Shown here piece after piece: positions 1 through 9,096 of a stretch of 64,000 nucleotides of DNA. Each line of letters opens with the position of its first letter. Position 1 is the stretch's first letter. The notes under the pieces are model-generated. The model had not been told where the DNA came from and did no database searches. It worked only from the letters and a program-made list of their open reading frames with translations. Source of the DNA: Sorangium cellulosum (GTDB lineage Bacteria; Myxococcota_A; Polyangia; Polyangiales; Polyangiaceae); NCBI RefSeq assembly GCF_002950945.1, contig NZ_CP012673.1, positions 4,897,001-4,961,000 on the forward strand. The letters are read 5' to 3'. Both the position numbers and the translations under genes were made by a program.

Positions 1-700
1 GGCGCCCGGTGTCGCCCTGCGCCGGGGTGCCGGAGCGCGAAGGCTGCGGGGCGGCCGCGCCGGAAGCGCGCGAGCGGCCCACCGGGGCGCGCGGCGAGGC
101 GGTCGCGCCGGGCTCCTCCGTGGGGACGGCGCGCTCGGCGGGCAGCTCGACCTGCGCGAGCTCCGCGGGCGCGGCGGCGGGCGCCTCGAGGCGCGGGAGC
201 CGCACCTCGATCGAGCTCACCGCCGCCCCGATGCCCGTCGCCGCAGGCGGCCCGAGGGCGGCGCGCGGCGACGAGAAGCCCACCGTGAGGGCCGCCACCG
301 CCGCCGCCGCGGCTGCGAGCAAGGCGGCGCCTTGGTGGGCGCGCCCCAGGCGCCGCGTCGCGCCGGCGGACGGCGCGGGCGAGGCGGCGTCAAGCGCGGG
401 CGACGCAGTGGACGCCGGCGCGTCGGGCGCGGGCGGCTCGCCGAACGGGAAGATCGGCAAGACGTCGAGGACGGGGCTGCGGCCGCTCTGCTCGGCGGTC
501 CTCAGCGCGGCGAGGTCGATCAGCCCCGACGACGGGCCGCGATCGTCGTCCGCGGAGCGCGGCGCGGGCGATGTCGTGGCGGCGGCGTCGTCCCTGGCCC
601 TCTGCGCGTCCAGCGAGAACGCGACCGAGGTGTCTTCTGCGGGGCTGGCGGCTGCGGTTCGGTGATCGTTCCTCCAGTCGTTGTGCTGCGTGCTCTTCAT
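1..700 (-). CDS. Single-TM low-complexity protein, C-terminus cut by window edge
   Basis: An open frame runs from ATG at 700 on the minus strand to the left edge (at least 233 codons) with no stop. The N-terminal ~120 residues are polar and include SSGLIDLAALR near residue 62. A hydrophobic Ala-rich stretch at about residues 127-146 is a probable single membrane span, followed by an Ala/Pro/Glu-rich segment. Architectures with a short polar head, one TM helix and a Pro/Ala-rich outer part are common in myxobacteria and usually have no assigned function. The ribosome-binding site is weak (an AGAAAC stretch). I see no enzymatic motif. The forward-strand frame over the same bases is a low-complexity shadow. 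What lies beyond the edge is unknown. Confidence 0.6.
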   Translation of the reverse strand, partial: MKSTQHNDWRNDHRTAAASPAEDTSVAFSLDAQRARDDAAATTSPAPRSADDDRGPSSGLIDLAALRTAEQSGRSPVLDVLPIFPFGEPPAPDAPASTASPALDAASPAPSAGATRRLGRAHQGAALLAAAAAAVAALTVGFSSPRAALGPPAATGIGAAVSSIEVRLPRLEAPAAAPAELAQVELPAERAVPTEEPGATASPRAPVGRSRASGAAAPQPSRSGTPAQGDTGR

Positions 701-1284
701 GTTGTTTCTGTTTCTGCCGTACCGGCCGAGCGCTGGAGTCGTGGCCCCTCCGCCGGCCGGTCGGCGAGTCCTTTCATGATTTGGACATGCGCACGCGCTC
801 GCGCTTTGGCCATCGGTGCGCGCGCGATCGTGTGCGCTCCATGGGGGACGGTCTCGAGCCGTTCTCTCCGTGCGTGCCGTTCTGTCAGCCTTCGTGTGCC
901 GTCCGAGAGCGCGCGCGCACGTCCGGGAGCGCCGTCCGAGAGCGCGCGCCGTCCAGCAGCGCGTCGTTCGAGAGGGCGCATCACCCGCGAGGGAGCATCG
1001 TCCGAGCGCACGCGCCGTCCAAGAGAGCGCGCCGTCGAGCGGCGGCGCACGTGGCGACGGATGCGCCGCAGGGAACGTCGGGGCGCACCTGAAGCGCGAC
1101 CGCCGGTGGCGGTCGCGATCTTGCGACCGAGCCTCGGACGCCCATACTCTCGTCGCTCGGATCGCCGAGGGCGTGCAGTCGTCGGAGTGTCGGACCGCGG
1201 GCGCTCGGGAAGTTGGTTGCGGTCGGGGCGTTCCTCGTCGAACAGAAGTTCCCACGCAGACGCGAATCGGATACTTGAGGTGAA
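701..1284. other. Intergenic region upstream of the small lipoprotein gene
   Basis: This 584-bp gap separates the divergent genes at 700 (minus) and 1285 (plus). It holds no convincing gene: the open frames on both strands are Arg/Ala-rich composition artefacts. The middle carries a degenerate 17-bp repeat array (listed separately). Promoters for both flanking genes should lie here, but I see no consensus boxes. Confidence 0.5.
899..1049. repeat. Degenerate 17-bp tandem repeat array
   Basis: Units begin with CGTCCGAGAGCGCGCGC or close variants. Starts at 933, 950, 965, 982, 999, 1016 and 1033 are 15-17 bp apart, with two less regular units before them (899 and 920). The core CGTCC-GAG is best conserved. 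The array lies in the intergenic region, about 240 bp upstream of the ATG at 1285. It could be an eroded minisatellite or a set of regulatory sites. Confidence 0.6.
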
Positions 1285-1728
1285 ATGAAACCTACACGGC
1301 TCTTCACGGTTCTGGGGGCGATGCTGTTCCCCCTCGCGGTGGTTCTGGCCAGCAACGGGTGCAAGGACGAGGAGGAGCTGCCGCCGCCTGTGCCCTCCGC
1401 GCCGGCTGCACCGACGCCGGCACCGACGCCGACCCCCACCACGGCGATCGTGCCCGAGGAGGACGCCGGGGTGGACGCGGCCGACGCCGACGTCGCGGAC
1501 GCGGACGCCGGAAAGAAGGCGACGGGCACCCCCGACCCGGGCGGGATCCGCAAGTGCTGCGCGGCGCTGCGCCAGAACGCGAAGTCGGCGCCGCCCGAGC
1601 AACAGGGCGGCTACCTCGCCGCGGCCTCGGCGTGTGACGGCCTCGCGAACTCGCCGCAAGGCCGGCAGGCGCTCTCGACGCTGCGCGGCCTGCTGCTCGG
1701 CGCGCAGATGCCGGCCTCCTGCCAGTAA
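1285..1728 (+). CDS. Small secreted lipoprotein-like protein, function unknown
   Basis: 147 aa. The start is supported by GAGGTGA just before the ATG. The N-terminus is a signal peptide (residues ~1-25, MKPTRL then a hydrophobic core) ending at Cys26 in an LASNGC context, a non-ideal but plausible lipobox, so the protein is probably exported and lipidated. A Pro/Ala/Thr spacer and an Asp/Ala-rich acidic stretch (about residues 55-75) follow. The C-terminal ~65 residues form a compact helical part with a Cys-Cys pair (KCCAAL), a further Cys and a terminal Cys-Gln, suggesting disulfides. This arrangement (signal, acidic linker, small Cys-containing domain) recurs in myxobacteria without known function. 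No neighbour is close enough to form an operon. Confidence 0.75.
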   Translation: MKPTRLFTVLGAMLFPLAVVLASNGCKDEEELPPPVPSAPAAPTPAPTPTPTTAIVPEEDAGVDAADADVADADAGKKATGTPDPGGIRKCCAALRQNAKSAPPEQQGGYLAAASACDGLANSPQGRQALSTLRGLLLGAQMPASCQ

Positions 1729-1842
1729 ACGCGGCAGCACCAGCGACAGAGCGCGGGCGGCGCGACCGCTCGCCGGAGAGCTCCGGCGGAGCGGGCCGAG
1801 CCGTCCACGGCGACGCCGGGAACCGGACGCGATGCCGTCCGG

Positions 1843-3828
1843 TCAGCCGTGCACGTAGACGAGCGTGCCGCCGCCCTCGATGTTGAGCGCGCCGTGCCAC
1901 TCGGGCGGGACGGCAGGCTCGGTCCACTCGAAGAGCCAGGCCGCGTCGGCAGGCGCCAGGTTGATGCAGCCGTGGCTGCGCGCCTTGCCGAACTCGTCGT
2001 GCCAGTAGGCGCCGTGCAGGGCGTAGCCCTCGTGGAAGTACTGCGTGTACGGCACGTCGCGCAGGTCGAACGCCTCGGACGCCTCGTCGTCGCCGTCCAT
2101 CGTGGTCGAGACGTGTTTCGCGTGGATGCGGAACGAGCCGCGGATGGTGGCGTCGGTCTCCTCGGGATCACTCATGCCGCTGCGGCCGCTGGAGATGAGC
2201 GCCGCGAACACGGGGCGTGTGCCCTCGTAAGCGACGAGCACCTGCCGGCGGATCGAGATGTCGATCCACTTCTTGCCCTGGCGCGCGAAGCCCTGCGTGT
2301 CCTTGCGCAGCTCGGCGATCACGAGGTGGCCCTCGGCGAGCCATGAGCCCTCGGTGGTCTCGAGCAGCCCCTTCGAGCCACCCCGCGTGCGGCCCGTGAG
2401 GACCCATCCCGATCGGAACGGCGCGAGCCCCGCGTCGACGAAGCTGCCGCCGGACGCCGAGGGGCGATGTTTGCTCGCGCCGTGGACGCGGACGAAGGCC
2501 GGGGCGCCTTTCAGGGCCGGGTCGATCCTGGGATCGGTGCCCGACGGGGCGGGCGGGAGAGGAGAGTCCGCCGAGGGAACGACGGTCTCGGAGAGCTCGT
2601 CGGCGGGCTCGGCGGGAGGGGCGGATGGGGCGGATGGGGCGGATGGGGCGGCCGGGATGGTGGACGCCGTCGGGGAAACGGGCGCGGCGTCCGAGGCGCT
2701 CGCGGGGCCATCGAGGTCGACGTCCCTCTCGAGATCCTTGATGACGATGCCGCGCAGGGCGCTGAGGCGCGCAGGGCGCGTGCGGTCGAGCGGGATGAGG
2801 TCGAGCTCGGTCGTGAGGCCGAACCGGCGGCCCGTCCACTCGAACGTGGTGATGAGGCCGAACGCGGAGCTCTCCTTGGCGCGGCCGGTGTGCACCGAGT
2901 AGTGCAGCTTCTCCTCGGCGCCGTACGGCTTGGGGAGATCCCGGCCGGCGAGCAGGAACTCCGGCACGGGATCGAGCGGCAAGGACGAGGGGGCGACCGC
3001 GGCGCGGGCGAGGTGGACGTTGAGCGTGGAGCCCTCGACGCGCGTCTGGTCCTCGCGGGTCGGGAGCCGGAAGTAGAGGTGCGGCGGCGGCGAGCCCGAC
3101 ATGACGTAGTGGTAGGGCGCAGGCGCGCCGCGGCGCGGGCCACGCACGGCGGCGGCGACCACCTGGTGCTCGAGCGCGAGCGACGCGCCCTTGCCCACAC
3201 AGACGTAACCGCGCGGGGCGATCCGGTACCAGCCGCCAGCGCAGCCGTCCGTGCCCGCGGGGAGCTCGGCCCGATCGACGACCGCACCGGCGCGGAGATA
3301 ACCGAGCTTGGTCGAGCGCTCGTCGGGCGCGACGTAGATCCAGGTGCGCATCGCGATGCTGGCGATCTTGGCGCCCTGGCCTGGAAGGGTGGCCTCCTTG
3401 GGGGCGGAACGGGCGGCGGCGAGGAGGGAGGAGGAAGCGGAGGAGGCCGACGCGGAAGCGGAAGCGGAAGCGGGGAGCTGGTCGGAGGAGGACGACGACG
3501 CAGCGGGGCCCGGGAGAGCGGCTGGCGCGGGGGAGACGGGGGAAGCGGGGGAGCCGGGCGAACCGGGGCGATCGTCGGTGGCCCTGCCGGGAGGATCCTG
3601 CGCCGGGGAGCAGGCGGCGGCGAGGAGGGCGAGGGCGAGGGAGGTGAGGGAGACGAGCGCGCGGCTGGTGCGGGCGGCGAGAGGGGGGGCGGACGGCGGG
3701 GCGCCGGGGAGCGCCGCGGGGTGAAGGAACGCCGCGGGGTGAAGGGACGCCGCAGCGTGAAGGGACGCCGCGGGATGGGAACGCCGCGATGCGAGCAGCG
3801 ATGCGGAGGCACGAGCGAGGGAAGGCAT
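1843..3828 (-). CDS. L,D-transpeptidase (YkuD family) lipoprotein
   Basis: Peptidoglycan cross-linking or modifying enzyme of the YkuD family, expected to be tethered in the envelope. The C-terminal domain has the catalytic signature SHGCIN (Cys621 counted from the ATG at 3828) with the upstream His in YALHG. An SH3-like region (about residues 155-225, with a Cys pair) precedes it, and a Pro/Ala/Ser-rich linker separates the two. The N-terminus holds LLAAAC, a good lipobox with Cys at about 73. That makes the n-region unusually long and rich in a repeated LHPAA hexapeptide (see repeat 3712-3781). The frame stays open upstream to a TTG at 3963. I chose the ATG at 3828 because neither start has a good ribosome-binding site and the closer one fits a signal peptide better. 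The family assignment is strong; the start is uncertain. Confidence 0.85.
   Translation of the reverse strand: MPSLARASASLLASRRSHPAASLHAAASLHPAAFLHPAALPGAPPSAPPLAARTSRALVSLTSLALALLAAACSPAQDPPGRATDDRPGSPGSPASPVSPAPAALPGPAASSSSSDQLPASASASASASSASSSLLAAARSAPKEATLPGQGAKIASIAMRTWIYVAPDERSTKLGYLRAGAVVDRAELPAGTDGCAGGWYRIAPRGYVCVGKGASLALEHQVVAAAVRGPRRGAPAPYHYVMSGSPPPHLYFRLPTREDQTRVEGSTLNVHLARAAVAPSSLPLDPVPEFLLAGRDLPKPYGAEEKLHYSVHTGRAKESSAFGLITTFEWTGRRFGLTTELDLIPLDRTRPARLSALRGIVIKDLERDVDLDGPASASDAAPVSPTASTIPAAPSAPSAPSAPPAEPADELSETVVPSADSPLPPAPSGTDPRIDPALKGAPAFVRVHGASKHRPSASGGSFVDAGLAPFRSGWVLTGRTRGGSKGLLETTEGSWLAEGHLVIAELRKDTQGFARQGKKWIDISIRRQVLVAYEGTRPVFAALISSGRSGMSDPEETDATIRGSFRIHAKHVSTTMDGDDEASEAFDLRDVPYTQYFHEGYALHGAYWHDEFGKARSHGCINLAPADAAWLFEWTEPAVPPEWHGALNIEGGGTLVYVHG
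3712..3781 (-). repeat. 18-bp tandem repeat encoding LHPAA(S/F) in the L,D-transpeptidase leader
   Basis: Copies of CGCCGCGGGGTGAAGGGA begin at 3712, 3730, 3748 and 3766, exactly 18 bp apart and nearly identical. Read on the minus strand they give a repeating hexapeptide (L-H-P-A-A-S/F) ahead of the signal-peptide core. Because 18 is a multiple of three, copy-number change would keep the frame and vary the leader length. Confidence 0.7.
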
Positions 3829-4005
3829 CGAAGCAGGGGCAGAGCGGAGAGAGCAGGGCGCGGGCGCCAGGGAGCGATGAGCGAGCGCTGGAAGCTCAAG
3901 CCGTGAGGCTGGGGTGCCGAGCGCAGTGCTGCGCTGCGCTGCGCGCGCGAGGTGTACGCCCAACGGCGGGGAGGATGCAATCTCCTGCCGGCCTGACGAG
4001 CGGCG

Positions 4006-4020
4006 CCGGGCGACGCCCGG
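4006..4020 (-). terminator. Hairpin after the S1-domain gene
   Basis: CCGGGC-GAC-GCCCGG is a perfect six-base-pair hairpin 16-30 bases past the S1 gene stop on the minus strand. No T-run follows, so it is either a weak or factor-assisted terminator, or chance in GC-rich DNA. Confidence 0.35.
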
Positions 4021-4035
4021 GAGCGCTGGCGGGTG

Positions 4036-4809
4036 CTAGCGCTTGACCTTCTTCGCGAGCAGATCGCCCAGCGTCCCGAAATTGCGAGGGGCGGGCTTGC
4101 CCGCCTTGTCGTTGCCGCCGCCGCCAGCGCTGGCGCCGGAGCGCTCGGCCTTCGCGTAGGACTCGAACTGGCCGCGCTCCTCGTCGACGCGGAGGGCGGC
4201 GATCGACAGGCGGATCTTGCCGGTCTCGTCGACGTTGAGGATCTTCGCCTCGACCTCCTGCCCCACGGTGAAGTGCTTCTTCAGGTCAGCCGCACGAGGC
4301 GTCGCCGTCTCGGCCGTCGGGACCAGCCCGCGACCCGAACGGCCCGAGGTGCCGGCGATCTGGACGAAGATGCCGTAGCGCTCGATGCCCGTCACCTTGC
4401 CCTTGACCCGCGCCCCCTCCACCAGGAGCGGCGCGCCGCCCGCAGCCGACGACGAGACCGAGAGCGACGTATCGCCGTCGCCGCCATCGCTCGCGCGCAC
4501 CACGACCGGCGTGAGACGAACCTGGCCCGTGCCCGAATCGACGCCCGAGACCACCGCCGAGACACGCGAGCCGACCGCCACCCGGAGCTTGCCCTCGCCG
4601 TCGCTCAGCGCGACGCGCTCGAACATGCCCTCCTGCTTGCCGCCGAGATCGGCGAAGACCGCCTCGCGCGCGACCGCCACCACCGTCACCTCGACCGTCT
4701 CGCCCGTGTGGTACTGCCGGCGGCGCTTGCCAGCCCCCTCGGACTGCTCGAACAACGACGCGAAGGAATCTTTGGAGGTGGCGGACGACGAAGGGCGTGA
4801 CGAGGACAT
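4036..4809 (-). CDS. S1-domain RNA-binding protein
   Basis: 257 aa with two S1 (OB-fold) modules. The first spans about residues 35-100 (GETVEVTVVAV, then GKQEGMFER and a VRLTPVV end). The second spans about 130-210 (VKGKVTGIERYGIFVQI, then VGQEVEAKILNVDETGKIRLSI), which is the classic S1 pattern. The tail is Gly-rich and basic (KPAPRNFGTLGDLLAKKVKR). S1 proteins of this size bind single-stranded RNA and often act at the ribosome or in RNA decay; the specific role here is unknown. The first module lacks part of the usual aromatic face, so the second is probably the main RNA binder. The gene is monocistronic as far as can be seen. Confidence 0.85.
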   Translation of the reverse strand: MSSSRPSSSATSKDSFASLFEQSEGAGKRRRQYHTGETVEVTVVAVAREAVFADLGGKQEGMFERVALSDGEGKLRVAVGSRVSAVVSGVDSGTGQVRLTPVVVRASDGGDGDTSLSVSSSAAGGAPLLVEGARVKGKVTGIERYGIFVQIAGTSGRSGRGLVPTAETATPRAADLKKHFTVGQEVEAKILNVDETGKIRLSIAALRVDEERGQFESYAKAERSGASAGGGGNDKAGKPAPRNFGTLGDLLAKKVKR

Positions 4810-5134
4810 GGCGGGACCTCATAGCGCGAGGCGAGGGCGTGAGGAAGCCGCGGCGAGGGGGAGGCGGGAGGAAAGGCCGCGGGGGGAGGCGGAGGGGAGC
4901 GGGAGGGGCGAGGTAGGGCGGGGGTGATGGGGGGGCGGGGTGAGCGGTGGCGAGAGGGGAGAGCGCCGTGGCGGACGGTTGGAGGAGGGGGCGGGCCGGA
5001 GCGAGAGTTGGGTCGGGGACGGGAGGACGGAGGCGAAGCGAACGGAGCAGGTGAGGGCGCGGGGGAGCGGGGAGGGGGAGAAGGAAAGGTGGAACTTGCC
5101 GTGGCCTTCTGCTAGCTTCGCCGGCCGCTGAATC
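4810..5134. other. Purine-rich, G-rich intergenic tract upstream of tRNA-Lys
   Basis: About 280 bp (roughly 4813-5090) are almost entirely G and A on the plus strand, with many G3-G6 runs. No gene is supported. The tract sits between the start of the S1 gene and the tRNA, so the S1 promoter and the tRNA promoter must be inside or at its edges. TGGAAC at 5090 and TAGCTT at 5113 have 17-bp spacing and could be tRNA promoter boxes, but the match is weak. Confidence 0.5.
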
Positions 5135-6434
<1,300 letters not shown>

Positions 6435-6441
6435 ACGCGCC

Positions 6442-6684
6442 TCATGGTAGCACGCCGAGCTTCTTCAGCGCGGCCGTGGCTCGGGCCTGCGTCATCGGAG
6501 ACGCTGCGGGCAGCGCCGCGGCGCGAGAGGGCCGGCGGACCGGGCGAGGGAGCTCCGGCCCGGGATCGTTCGCAGCGGCTTCGATCATGTGCGCGAAGGC
6601 GCGGAGGAGACGCGCGAGCTCGCGGGGCGTGAGGGGCCGATCCTCATGCCCGACCAGGTCCTTTCCTGCTGCATCGCCTTTCAT
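6442..6684 (-). CDS. Small protein upstream of integrase, possible excisionase/accessory
   Basis: 80 aa, ending 7 bp before the integrase start and so probably in the same transcript. ATG 6684 is preceded by AAGGGA at 6-base spacing, which favours it over ATG 6690 and over the longer frame from 6792. The middle is a predicted helix (LTPRELARLLRAFAHMIEAA), then a Pro/Arg-rich linker and a C-terminal helix ending KKLGVLP. Small helical proteins in this position often help excision or regulate the integrase, but nothing here is diagnostic and I do not recognise the family. Confidence 0.55.
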   Translation of the reverse strand: MKGDAAGKDLVGHEDRPLTPRELARLLRAFAHMIEAAANDPGPELPRPVRRPSRAAALPAASPMTQARATAALKKLGVLP

Positions 6685-7352
6685 CGTCATTCCCTTGGGT
6701 TCGTGCGCGCGTGGCCAGCGGAAGCTAGGATGGGTTGCCCCTTCGCCGCCGGCAGCTCGTGCGAGGGGACTTGGCATGGCCCGCTGTGGCATCGGTTCGA
6801 GGCGAGCCTGATGCAGGGCCCGCCGAGGTGCACAACAAGGTATCTCTGGCGGGAGGTGTCTCGGCGCGAGACGTCCTTGTTCACAAGCGCGAAAAATCGA
6901 ATTGGAACGCGAACTTGCGCGCTTGCAGATCAGCCGCCGGGGGCGGTCTTGAGGGGCTCAATTTTGTATCTCGGAGCGCGCGAGCGTACGGGCAGTCGGC
7001 CGCTCGTCGTCAGGCTCGAAGCGGCTGCGGGAGCGGCGTCGAGGTGACCGGTCTGCGCGTCGCCTCCGGTTGCAGCGCCGTGGTCCTGCTGTCCCCGCCT
7101 CTCGCATGCTCCTGCCCAGCGAGGCGAACGTTGGTTCGCCAGTTTACGTCCGAGATCGGTCGCCATGCTGGGCGGGCGATGTGGAAAATCATGGCGGCTG
7201 CCCGGAATGCTATTGATGCTGGATGCCCTTCCGGTTGGGTTCTCGATCCTCTCGGCCGATCTTCGATTCCTCAAGTGGCCGTCTTCCACTCGACCTGGAG
7301 TGTCTTGAGCCCCGCCGGCGATGCTGAATCGGAACGGATATTGCGGTAGGGT
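6685..7352. other. Intergenic region with a small palindrome
   Basis: 668 bp without a supported gene. GTCTCG-GCG-CGAGAC (6858-6872) is a perfect 6-bp inverted repeat about 175 bp upstream of the small minus-strand gene and could be an operator. Base composition falls around 6880-6960 and 7150-7290 relative to the flanks, as expected near an element boundary. Open frames here are short and unlike protein. Confidence 0.4.
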
Positions 7353-8783
7353 ATGCACGCCATGGCAAATTCGAGTCCGCGAGCCTCGAAGGATCCGGAG
7401 TTCTGCTCGGTGGCTTCGAAGGCCCGCCGTGTCATGCGGGATCTGAGTTACCGCAAGGTCGCCGACCTCGGTCTCGAGTGCGATATCCGGGCTGTGCGCA
7501 CGGCGGTACGAACCACCGCTCTCGGCGGCCGACGCGCGGCGCCACAACGCCCGACCCGCGTGCCGCTTGTGCCACGCGACGACGTCCCGCTGTCGGCCGA
7601 GGAGGTAGAGGCGGCCTTCCGCGGTCGATCTGTGACGAGCTTGCCATGGATCCGACAGGCGGCGGCCGTGCTCGACGCACTGCGGGTGCCGATGACCGCC
7701 GAGGAGATCGAGACCTTCCTCGCCGGGCTCACCACGTACCGAGAGAGGCTCGGCCCGCGCAACGGGCCAGGGATGAGCGACCTCTTCCTCATGGGTGAGG
7801 ACGGGCGGCTCTCGCTGAACCCTGGCGCGCCGGGGCTGGTCGCGATGCGGCGGGCGGTCCGCGGGCTGCCGCACGCGGTGCTCGTCGAGCGGGAGCAGCC
7901 CACAGCGTCGGAGATGCGCTGCGTGGTCCGTCGCGTCGAACCGGAATCCGACGCGGAGACGCGACGAAACGCCGAGCTCGAGGAGATCGCGCGCATGGCC
8001 CGCCGCGCCGTCCTTCGCGTGGTGCCTTCCGCCGAGGATCCTCAGGCCGTGGCGGTGCTCGACGTCGACCAGCGATCGATCCAGACCTTCATCGGTCGCG
8101 ACGTCGCCGAACTCGCCGGTCTGCTCGAGCGCTTCGATGTGATCGCGGGCCTCCACATCCACGATACGCTGCACGCGCTGGGGTTCAACGCCGACCGCCG
8201 CGGGGTGGTGGAACTCGAGCCGCCGCAGACGTCGAGGCGGTTGAACCGTGCAGAGCGCACCCTGCAGATCACGCCGGAGCTCCTCATCGCCGGGACCACC
8301 CGCATCCGCCGCCCGCTGGGCGAGCCCGAGACGGTGGCGCGCTACCTTTTGGAAGGAGACTACCGGCGGCTTGCGCGTCAGATCGAGAGCGATGTCAAGG
8401 CGCTTCACGCGCTGTACCAGTACGGTGTCCTCCATGGCGCCGTTCGCCTTCGCTGGGGCTCTGTCGACGAGATGCTGGCCACCGACTGGGCCCTGCCCGG
8501 CGACGTGAACCTCCGCCAGCAGCTGAAGAGCGCCCACGAGAAGGACGCGGCCGTCGATCTGGTGGTGGGGATGGCGCCGGGTTGGGTCGATCCGTGGTGG
8601 CAAGCGAGGCGCGTCCGCATCCTCGACGTCAGATTCCCTGAGGTCGTCGTGATCAGGGACGAGCGGGGAGCGGATGTCCTGGTCGCAACGCACGAGATAC
8701 AGGCGATTCGCCTCGCTGCTGAGGACGCCGAGCCGTGGGCATGGCACAGGATCCGAGCTCGGAACAATCGGAGCAAGCTATAG
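7353..8783 (+). CDS. Hypothetical protein, possibly with a winged-helix-like segment
   Basis: 476 aa, not recognised. The N-terminal 50 residues are basic (KARRVMRDLSYRKVADLGL). Residues ~95-150 (WIRQAAAVLDALRVPMTAEEIETFLAGL, then DLFLMGEDGRLSLNPGAPGL) have the helix-helix-then-strand look of a HARE-HTH or winged-helix module. Residues ~215-290 contain a beta-rich segment (VAVLDVDQRSIQTFIG, then a helix and HIHDTLHALGF). The C-terminus is again beta-rich (VRILDVRFPEVVVIRD). There is no signal peptide or membrane span. GC-rich third positions argue that this frame is real and the long opposite-strand frame is its shadow. ATG 7362 is an alternative start. It is solitary, between the integrase remnant and the kinase operon, and may be cargo of the element. 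Confidence 0.65.
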   Translation: MHAMANSSPRASKDPEFCSVASKARRVMRDLSYRKVADLGLECDIRAVRTAVRTTALGGRRAAPQRPTRVPLVPRDDVPLSAEEVEAAFRGRSVTSLPWIRQAAAVLDALRVPMTAEEIETFLAGLTTYRERLGPRNGPGMSDLFLMGEDGRLSLNPGAPGLVAMRRAVRGLPHAVLVEREQPTASEMRCVVRRVEPESDAETRRNAELEEIARMARRAVLRVVPSAEDPQAVAVLDVDQRSIQTFIGRDVAELAGLLERFDVIAGLHIHDTLHALGFNADRRGVVELEPPQTSRRLNRAERTLQITPELLIAGTTRIRRPLGEPETVARYLLEGDYRRLARQIESDVKALHALYQYGVLHGAVRLRWGSVDEMLATDWALPGDVNLRQQLKSAHEKDAAVDLVVGMAPGWVDPWWQARRVRILDVRFPEVVVIRDERGADVLVATHEIQAIRLAAEDAEPWAWHRIRARNNRSKL

Positions 8784-9096
8784 GAGAACAGGCTCTCCGG
8801 CGTGAGGAGCGCCGCGGCTGGGCTTGGTCTGCCGAGGGATTCGGCGCGGGCGGCGCGGGGCTTGGACGAGCAGGTGACGGGGCAGCATTGGCGCACATCA
8901 ACTATTCACACCGGCTCTCGTGGCGAGTTTGTACACCTGCGCGGCCCAGACCAGAACCGCGTGGGCAGCGCGGGCGGAAGGGTCCTTGGCGCCCCCACGC
9001 GCTGCTATGTCCGATCGAATCGCCGAGCCGAGCCGCTTCGAGCGCCGTCACCGCGAGCCTCGCCGTCAGCTCCGCTCAGCCTTCGACCACGCGCGC
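8784..9096. other. Intergenic region between convergent genes
   Basis: 313 bp between the ends of the 476-aa gene and the glycine-rich lipoprotein gene. I see no gene, strong hairpin or repeat in it. Confidence 0.4.

Noticed and set aside
697..1740. 347-codon minus-strand frame across the 17-bp repeats and the small lipoprotein
   Set aside because: Arg-rich product, overlaps a well-supported plus-strand gene with signal peptide and ribosome-binding site.
6930..8747. 605-codon minus-strand frame opposite the unknown 476-aa gene
   Set aside because: Third-position GC and protein character favour the plus-strand frame; the antisense product has no recognisable domain.
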